Part shown: positions 59,008 to 64,000 of the stretch, piece after piece
How positions within the stretch are numbered: the stretch's first letter is position 1
Layout: each line of letters begins with the position of its first letter
NCBI GenBank assembly: GCA_910579805.1
Contig: CAJTWM010000015.1
Coordinates: 21,448-85,447, forward strand
Reading direction: 5' to 3'
Length of the DNA stretch: 64,000 bases
From: an uncultured Lachnospiraceae bacterium
Lineage (GTDB): Bacteria > Bacillota > Clostridia > Lachnospirales > Lachnospiraceae
Made by a program: the position numbers and the translations under genes
Notes under the pieces: model-generated
Databases searched by the model: none
The model's input: only the letters and a program-made list of their open reading frames with translations
Told to the model about the DNA's origin: nothing

Positions 59008-59304
59008 AGGGATAGTCTGTCGGGGTAAAGGCTAGTAGATATTTAGGGAAATAAGCACTTTGTTTGGGTATATATGTTGTCGAATAAAGTGCTTTTATGA
59101 TATATTTTTGCCATTCTGATTTGTGTCCTTAGTTTTTTGATTGTTATAATTTTTTAAGCATAAAGTGCCAACTAAATGTACGCAATATCATAAAGTAAAT
59201 TGACTTACTTTCTCACAAAAACAGATTCTACTTTTAAATAATAAAAAAATGATTATAATAATTATTAGAATAGAATATGATTAGAATTGGTTGGAGGATA
59301 TTTT
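59005..59304 (+). other. AT-rich boundary region with a terminator
   Basis: AAGCACTTT (59053-59061) pairs with AAAGTGCTT (59086-59094), followed by a short T run; this is the likely terminator of the peptidase gene. Base composition drops sharply in GC from here on. The rest is AT-rich, with several -10-like elements (for example TTATAAT near 59145) and no recognised attachment site or integrase. Confidence 0.55.
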
Positions 59305-60639
59305 GTGTTCATAGAAAACAAAACAACTGAATTTAAGAGAGAATATGTTGAGGATATCAAAAATACGATTGTTGCATTTGCAAACTGTGATGGTGGTACA
59401 CTTTATATCGGAGTGAACGACGATGGAACAGCTTGTGGTGTCGACAATGTTGATGATACTATGTTGCGCGTAACCAATGCAATTAGAGATGCTGTGCGGC
59501 CAGATATTACTATGTTTGTGGAATGCCGTAATGATGTAATGGACGAAAAGGCAATTGTATGTATAATTGTCCAGCGCGGTACGGCAAGACCGTATTATCT
59601 GCAAGGAAAAGGAATTCGTCCGGAGGGGGTTTATGTTCGACAGGGAGCATCGACAGTTCCGGCAACAGATACCGTCATCTTGAATATGATCAAAGAGACT
59701 AGTGGTGACAGTTATGAGACAGCCCGTTCTCTTGAGCAGAGTCTTACTTTTGATAAGTCTGCTGACTTTTTTAAAAAACGGAAGGTAGAGTTTGGAAAAG
59801 CACAAATGCGTACGCTCCACCTGATTGGTTATGATGATATGTACACGAATCTGGCATTTTTGTTGTCTGAACAGTGTACTCATATGATCAAACTGGCTGT
59901 ATTTGAGGGCAGTAAAAAATCTGTATTTAAGGACCGCCGGGAACTGTCAGGTTCTCTTTTGGAGCAGCTGGAGGAAACCTTCGATTATATTGACCGTTAC
60001 AATCGCACCCGTGCGGAATTCTCCGGACTGGATCGGTTAGATATGCGGGACTATCCTCCAGAGGCAATCCGTGAGGCGTTACTGAATGCTATCGTTCATC
60101 GGGACTATTCTTTCAGCAGTGCTACTCTTATCAGTATTTTTGAAGACAGAATGGAACTAGTAACAATTGGTGGTTTGGTGAAAGGAATTACATTGGATGA
60201 CGTGAAACTAGGGGTGTCTGTATTGCGTAATCAGTATTTAGCTAATATTTTCTATCGTCTGCGGTTGATTGAAGCATATGGTACAGGGATTCTTAAAATT
60301 AATGAGTGCTATGAGAATTATGCTGTAAAACCTATGATCGAAACAACAGATAATGCTTTTAAAATTACGCTTCCGAATACCAACTTCCATGTAGAGGAAC
60401 AAAAAGCTCCGAATACTTCTAAAACGAGTGGGTCTACCAGTGTGACAAAAAAAGAAGAACGAATTAATACTGTATTGAAACTGTGTCGTAGTAAAGGTTT
60501 TATTGTTCGTAGCGATGTAGAAATAGCACTTGGTGTGTCCCAATCTACGGCAATTCTGCTTTTGCGAGAGCTAACTGACGAGGGCGTGCTGATTAAAAAA
60601 GGAAAGACTAAAAACTTGCGATACTACGAGAATAAATAA
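59305..60639 (+). CDS. AlbA_2/Schlafen-type ATP-binding transcriptional regulator
   Basis: 444 residues. Residues 1-120 are an AlbA_2 (Schlafen-like) domain: NKTTEFKREYVEDIKNTIVA, FANCDGGTLYIGVNDDGTAC and GIRPEGVYVRQGASTVPA. The middle has a HATPase_c_4-like domain: YPPEAIREALLNAIVHRDYS, FEDRMELVTIGGL, RNQYLANIFYRLRLIEAYGTG. The C-terminus is a winged helix (RSDVEIALGVSQSTAILLLR). Such proteins are common in bacterial accessory regions, but their target is often unknown. GTG 59305 follows TGGAGG by 7 nt; TTG 59287 in frame lies before that site. Codon use is AT-richer than in the flanking genes. Confidence 0.85.
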   Translation: MFIENKTTEFKREYVEDIKNTIVAFANCDGGTLYIGVNDDGTACGVDNVDDTMLRVTNAIRDAVRPDITMFVECRNDVMDEKAIVCIIVQRGTARPYYLQGKGIRPEGVYVRQGASTVPATDTVILNMIKETSGDSYETARSLEQSLTFDKSADFFKKRKVEFGKAQMRTLHLIGYDDMYTNLAFLLSEQCTHMIKLAVFEGSKKSVFKDRRELSGSLLEQLEETFDYIDRYNRTRAEFSGLDRLDMRDYPPEAIREALLNAIVHRDYSFSSATLISIFEDRMELVTIGGLVKGITLDDVKLGVSVLRNQYLANIFYRLRLIEAYGTGILKINECYENYAVKPMIETTDNAFKITLPNTNFHVEEQKAPNTSKTSGSTSVTKKEERINTVLKLCRSKGFIVRSDVEIALGVSQSTAILLLRELTDEGVLIKKGKTKNLRYYENK

Positions 60640-60729
60640 AGGAACGGCTGAAATTATGCCATTCAAATATAAGTGTGAGATTAACCAGTTTCACATCGAA
60701 AATACTTAGGTAAAGATGGGGGCGAAGAT

Positions 60730-61851
60730 ATGCCTACGCTAAGTGAAATATTTGATAAACGGAAAATTCTCCTTTATCAGAACGAAAGTCTTGATCTGGA
60801 TCACTATTATCAGGAGCCCTATCAAGATGAAAATGATGAAATTAAAGAAATGGGCAAACCATTTGAAACCGATGAGTCGAAGAAAATTCGTTCTCTTGAT
60901 TTGATAAGCGAAGATCGAACATATTCTGGTTTTAGCTATTTTATGGATGGCTCTCGTCGTACATATAAAATTGGAGATATGGTTTTAGAGGGTAAGAAGA
61001 TATATCCTGTTGTTGTGGCGCAGGTTCGGGCAGGATGTACAGAGCGGGACCAACACAAAAAGTTGCATACACATGGATCAGTTCAAAGAAAAAATCTTCT
61101 CCTTCTTAGCGATAAGATGAATGAAGTTGATTTTCAAGAAATACGTCAGCGTATCCTCAAAACACAGATGGCAAAGGATATTCACTTAGATATAGTGAAA
61201 TATCACTTTGATTCTGCAAAGGATAATGTTCCGGTTAATGCAGCTATTGCCAAGGCAAATTCCATGATGCACGATATGGAAATTGACATTTTGGGACAAA
61301 TGGTTCATTCGGATATGCTGGAACCCGATCATATGCTGATTGTGGACGGTCCACTGCAGTTCATTCGGCAAGATACTGGAAAGCCAGAGTTTGCGGATAT
61401 GTTTTATAATGTTGTCGGCGTTTCTAAGAGCTTTGATCCAATGTTGCCGACTTCGAACAAAAGTAAACGTGGGGGAAGCCAGATTGGTGCAGAACTTCTA
61501 AAACTGAAATATGGTCAAAGAACACCAGTGTTTTTGAAGGAGAACAGTAAGCATCGTAAGTTTGGTTGCTGGTATTTACGGATTCGGCCCAAAAACAAGG
61601 TGTTCGGTCCTCTTGAAGGCATAATTAAAATTGAAAAGATGGCGGTACTGGAAGAGGAGGAGGGTTTGGACTCCTCCGTAGTAGACAATCTTTCTCTCTG
61701 GCTGTTGAATGAAGGTTCCCCTACTTGTTACGGACGGGACGAACGATGGGCAAGTCATCTATATCCGGTGTATTTAACCGAAACATTGATAAAAGCATCA
61801 TTTGAAAGTGATTTGGTATTTATTAATAATTTTAGGCGAAATTTTTGTTAA
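60730..61851 (+). CDS. NurA-domain nuclease-like protein
   Basis: 373 residues. The NurA fold is indicated by SYFMDGSRRTYKIGD (Asp about 73, first metal ligand), the later HMLIVDGPLQFI (Asp about 206), and VVGVSKSFDP. A C-terminal HLYPVYLTETLIK could supply the conserved His/Tyr region. NurA is a 5'-3' DNA nuclease that works with the HerA translocase in archaeal end resection and in some bacterial defence systems. A HerA-like gene follows 15 nt downstream, which supports the assignment. GGGGGCGAAG lies before the ATG. Similarity is judged by motif only. Confidence 0.7.
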   Translation: MPTLSEIFDKRKILLYQNESLDLDHYYQEPYQDENDEIKEMGKPFETDESKKIRSLDLISEDRTYSGFSYFMDGSRRTYKIGDMVLEGKKIYPVVVAQVRAGCTERDQHKKLHTHGSVQRKNLLLLSDKMNEVDFQEIRQRILKTQMAKDIHLDIVKYHFDSAKDNVPVNAAIAKANSMMHDMEIDILGQMVHSDMLEPDHMLIVDGPLQFIRQDTGKPEFADMFYNVVGVSKSFDPMLPTSNKSKRGGSQIGAELLKLKYGQRTPVFLKENSKHRKFGCWYLRIRPKNKVFGPLEGIIKIEKMAVLEEEEGLDSSVVDNLSLWLLNEGSPTCYGRDERWASHLYPVYLTETLIKASFESDLVFINNFRRNFC

Positions 61852-61866
61852 AAAGGAGATAAAGGT

Positions 61867-63558
61867 ATGAGTAACAGAAAACTAATCGGCAGAGTTTCTG
61901 CCACAGAAAAATATCCGTCATCTTGCGATGATTTTCAGTTTTGGCTTTCAGATGATACCACTTTGAGTCCCTTTGATATTGTTCGAGTTGAGAATAAAAC
62001 TGACGATTCCATAACCTATGGAGTGGTGCAGGATATTCTGCATATCACAGATGGTACGGGTCATCTTAGCAATTATGTGTCTTCTGACTTCGGTAATGTG
62101 GATACAATGCCGATGACCAGACGGCTTTCCCTGTCTTATGCAAAGGTTTCCGTTATCCACAACACAAAAGAAAACTTTATGCCTGTTTTTGAGGGATCTC
62201 CTGTCTACACCGCTGATAACAACGATATCGAAATTGCTCTTGGCTTGGATAACATTGATGAGAGAACTGCAATTCCTGCTGGATTGATGAAAACCAGTAG
62301 TAATGATCCTGTACCTATTAAGTACAATGGTGATTTTCTGATTGGTCCAGAAGGTGCACATATGAATATTTCTGGTATTTCCGGTTTGGCAACTAAGACA
62401 AGTTATGTGATGTTTTTGCTGAAAGCGATACAGTATAAATACAAAGATGATGTTGCTATTATTGTTATGAATGTCAAAGGCGATGATTTGCTTCATGTTC
62501 ATCAGCCAAATGAAAAAATCACTTCGGCACAGCGTAATGAATGGGATGCGTTAGGCATTCCTTGTGAACCCTTCGAAAATGTAAAATACTTATATCCTTA
62601 TCGGTGTCAGAAGGATAAGCTGTACGCAAATACGACACTGTCTGTAGAAGATTTGGCAGAGCAGTATGCTGTTAAGCAGGCGGCAAATTTTGTATATACT
62701 TTTGAGCATGATATTGACAAAGTAGATATGCTTTTTTCTAATGTCGATGACCCGAACTACACCATTGAGTCAATTTTGAATCAAATTGATTCTGGACCGG
62801 AATTTAAAGATGTTTCAAGCTGGAATGAATTAAAAGAAAAATTAAAAGAATTTTGTGTTAAGGGAAGCGAGAAAAACCGTTCATCAGGTATTTTGATGCA
62901 ATCTTGGCAAAGATTTAAACGTCTGATTAATAATTCGATTAATGATGATGTTTTCGTTAATTCAAGATCAATGGCAAGTGATCAGCATCAAGTATACTTA
63001 TCTGATGAAATTCTGAATATCAATGGAGGCGAAATGATGGTTGTTGATATTGCAGGGTTGACTGAGCAGTTGCAGTGTTTGGTTTTTGGCGATATTATTC
63101 GTTCCGTTTATTCTTTGAAGCACGGGGACTATGACCAAGACGATCGCAGTAGCAAAATGCCTGTTCCTAAACGAATCATAATTTTTGTTGACGAATTAAA
63201 TAAGTATGCACCTTCTACATCCAGTAAGAATTCTCCTCTGCTGGCAAACTTGTTGGATATTACCGAGCGTGGCCGCTCTGAAGGTGTTGTGCTGTTTTCA
63301 GCGGAACAGTTTAGAAGTGCGATTCACGAACGTATCAAAGGCAACTGTGGTACAAATGTATATGGTCGTACAAATGCCATTGAGGTATCCCGTCCGGACT
63401 ATAAATTTGTCCCTACAGTATATGCAAATATGATGACCAGACTAAAGAAGGGAGATTTGATTCTTCATCATCCTGTTTTCAAAACATTACTAAAGATTCA
63501 ATTTCCGTTCCCATCTTACAATGAGGCCGCTGAAAAACATACTGTTTTTCAGGTTTAA
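61867..63558 (+). CDS. HerA-like DNA translocase ATPase
   Basis: 563 residues. An N-terminal beta-barrel (HAS-barrel-like, residues 1 to about 90) precedes a FtsK/HerA-type RecA core. The P-loop region MNISGISGLATKTSYVMFLL (about 166-185) is atypical, lacking the usual GKS/GKT. Walker B is RIIIFVDELNKYAP with Asp-Glu at 442-443, and ERGRSEGVVLFSAEQFRS is the sensor/Arg-finger region. HerA hexamers pump DNA into NurA. AAGGAG precedes the ATG, and the NurA-like gene is 15 nt upstream. Together they are a HerA-NurA pair. Confidence 0.8.
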   Translation: MSNRKLIGRVSATEKYPSSCDDFQFWLSDDTTLSPFDIVRVENKTDDSITYGVVQDILHITDGTGHLSNYVSSDFGNVDTMPMTRRLSLSYAKVSVIHNTKENFMPVFEGSPVYTADNNDIEIALGLDNIDERTAIPAGLMKTSSNDPVPIKYNGDFLIGPEGAHMNISGISGLATKTSYVMFLLKAIQYKYKDDVAIIVMNVKGDDLLHVHQPNEKITSAQRNEWDALGIPCEPFENVKYLYPYRCQKDKLYANTTLSVEDLAEQYAVKQAANFVYTFEHDIDKVDMLFSNVDDPNYTIESILNQIDSGPEFKDVSSWNELKEKLKEFCVKGSEKNRSSGILMQSWQRFKRLINNSINDDVFVNSRSMASDQHQVYLSDEILNINGGEMMVVDIAGLTEQLQCLVFGDIIRSVYSLKHGDYDQDDRSSKMPVPKRIIIFVDELNKYAPSTSSKNSPLLANLLDITERGRSEGVVLFSAEQFRSAIHERIKGNCGTNVYGRTNAIEVSRPDYKFVPTVYANMMTRLKKGDLILHHPVFKTLLKIQFPFPSYNEAAEKHTVFQV

Positions 63559-63570
63559 GTTTCAAATACA

Positions 63571-63615
63571 CACAAAAAATCCACCAGTTTCAATTATTCT
63601 GGTGGATTTTTTGTG
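63571..63615. terminator. Perfect 17-bp bidirectional terminator
   Basis: CACAAAAAATCCACCAG (63571-63587) pairs perfectly with CTGGTGGATTTTTTGTG (63599-63615). It has T runs on either strand and lies between the HerA-like gene and the convergent transposase. Confidence 0.9.
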
Positions 63616-63656
63616 ATTTGGATAAAATTTCCGATTATTTCAAGTGTTATCTCTGT

Positions 63657-64000
63657 TTATTTTTCGTTTATCAGTTTAATGATCCGTTTGAGGTTTACTG
63701 CAAATATAGCCATCGCTCCCTGCATCTCCATGTTAATGAGGCCTGATGATGACGCCGTGTCATAACCATGCCTGTGCTTTAACTCGCTGTTTTTTGCTTC
63801 TATCTTATAGCGTTCTTTCATTTTTTCTTTGAAGTGTTCTGTTTCCTGAAACTCTGCCTGTTTACTGTGGGCATTGCTTTTTAGGGTTTCGCTGTATGTT
63901 TTCTTTTTTGCCCCCTCCTTATAACATCCATCCTTGTATGGACAGCATTTACATTTTTCAATATCAAAAAAATAAATCATGCGCGGGTTCTTATTCTTCT
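63657..64000 (-). mobile_element. C-terminal part of an IS1182-family transposase, cut by the window edge
   Basis: The minus-strand frame is open to the window end and reads the C-terminus of a DDE transposase. The Cys block is CKCCPYKDGCYKEGAKKKTY, followed by HFKEKMKERYKIEAKNSELK, HRHGYDTASSSGL and FAVNLKRIIKLI, which are hallmarks of the IS1182 family. A Met at 63980 is internal, not the start. The terminal inverted repeat beyond the stop was not recognised. Its presence at the end of the AT-rich genes marks this side as mobile DNA. Confidence 0.85.

Noticed and set aside
59005..59304. Attachment site or direct repeat marking the left end of the AT-rich module
   Set aside because: No direct repeat shared with the right side (63.56-63.66 kb), and no integrase or tRNA end was found, so the exact boundary is unknown.
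59281..59883. 200-codon minus-strand frame opposite the AlbA_2 gene
   Set aside because: The plus strand encodes clear AlbA_2 and HATPase motifs over the same bases; the antisense frame has none.

Overview
The window looks like chromosome of a Lachnospiraceae-type member of the Clostridia. The grounds are the gene families (DUF4364, DUF3892, PadR-DUF2812, TIGR01212 radical SAM, YerB-like lipoprotein, short NadB), strong AGGAGG ribosome binding sites with some GTG and TTG starts, a zinc-ribbon L31, and an apgM-like gene in the place of a classical homoserine kinase. Most of the sequence is ordinary mid-GC chromosome with short operons and clear hairpin terminators. No rRNA genes, CRISPR array or prophage were seen. 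One tRNA (Gly-GCC) is present.

Layout. 0.2-5.1 kb: PAP2 membrane protein, glyA, an orphan rfbD and a DUF3048 lipoprotein. 5.2-9.7 kb: the aspartate/threonine operon (ACT protein, hom, apgM-like, lysC). 9.8-16.1 kb: a small accessory stretch with a Cys/His-rich secreted protein, a TnpV remnant, a lipoprotein, an acyltransferase-like gene, an orphan transcription unit, two decayed genes (alpha/beta hydrolase, DinB-like) and a membrane-anchored NagZ. 16.1-20.4 kb: tRNA-Gly, rarA, DUF4364, radical SAM and malic enzyme. 20.7-27.5 kb: a membrane EEP phosphatase, rho, rpmE, DUF1385, prmC, prfA and a nitroreductase. 27.7-32.2 kb: an ArsR-DUF2087 operon, then an ABC-F gene behind an attenuator-like leader, and a lipoprotein amidase. 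32.3-38.9 kb: diguanylate cyclase with chemoreceptor, thioesterase, and a LytTR-DUF3021-ABC transporter cluster. 39-44.4 kb: small modification enzymes and a PadR-DUF2812 cassette. 44.5-53.6 kb: DUF3892, an XRE-aminotransferase fusion, a second rarA, M18 peptidase, AraC regulator, tcdA, Rrf2 regulator and metY. 53.7-57 kb: nadA-nadB-nadC. 57.3-59 kb: a subtilase of the Csp type.

From about 59.0 kb to the end the sequence becomes visibly AT-richer with different codon use. It holds a co-directional set of three genes: an AlbA/Schlafen-type ATP-binding regulator, a NurA-like nuclease and a HerA-like ATPase. A perfect 17-bp terminator hairpin and the C-terminus of an IS1182-type transposase follow. 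This is the best candidate for an accessory, possibly antiphage, system.

A second theme is non-coding. A family of short hairpin units carries the Shine-Dalgarno sequence in front of unrelated genes (about 11.0, 20.6, 35.5, 40.4, 43.0 and 50.7 kb). At three loci it is tandemly iterated with a 64-67 nt period, and upstream CUCCC/UCCCG segments can pair with the GGGAG/CGGGA of the ribosome binding site. Other regulatory structures stand out: a hairpin-loop pseudoknot candidate before the DUF2812 gene, an attenuator before the ABC-F gene, and palindromic operators before the PadR cassette and the XRE-aminotransferase. All functional statements rest on motif recognition by eye; no database search or folding program was run.
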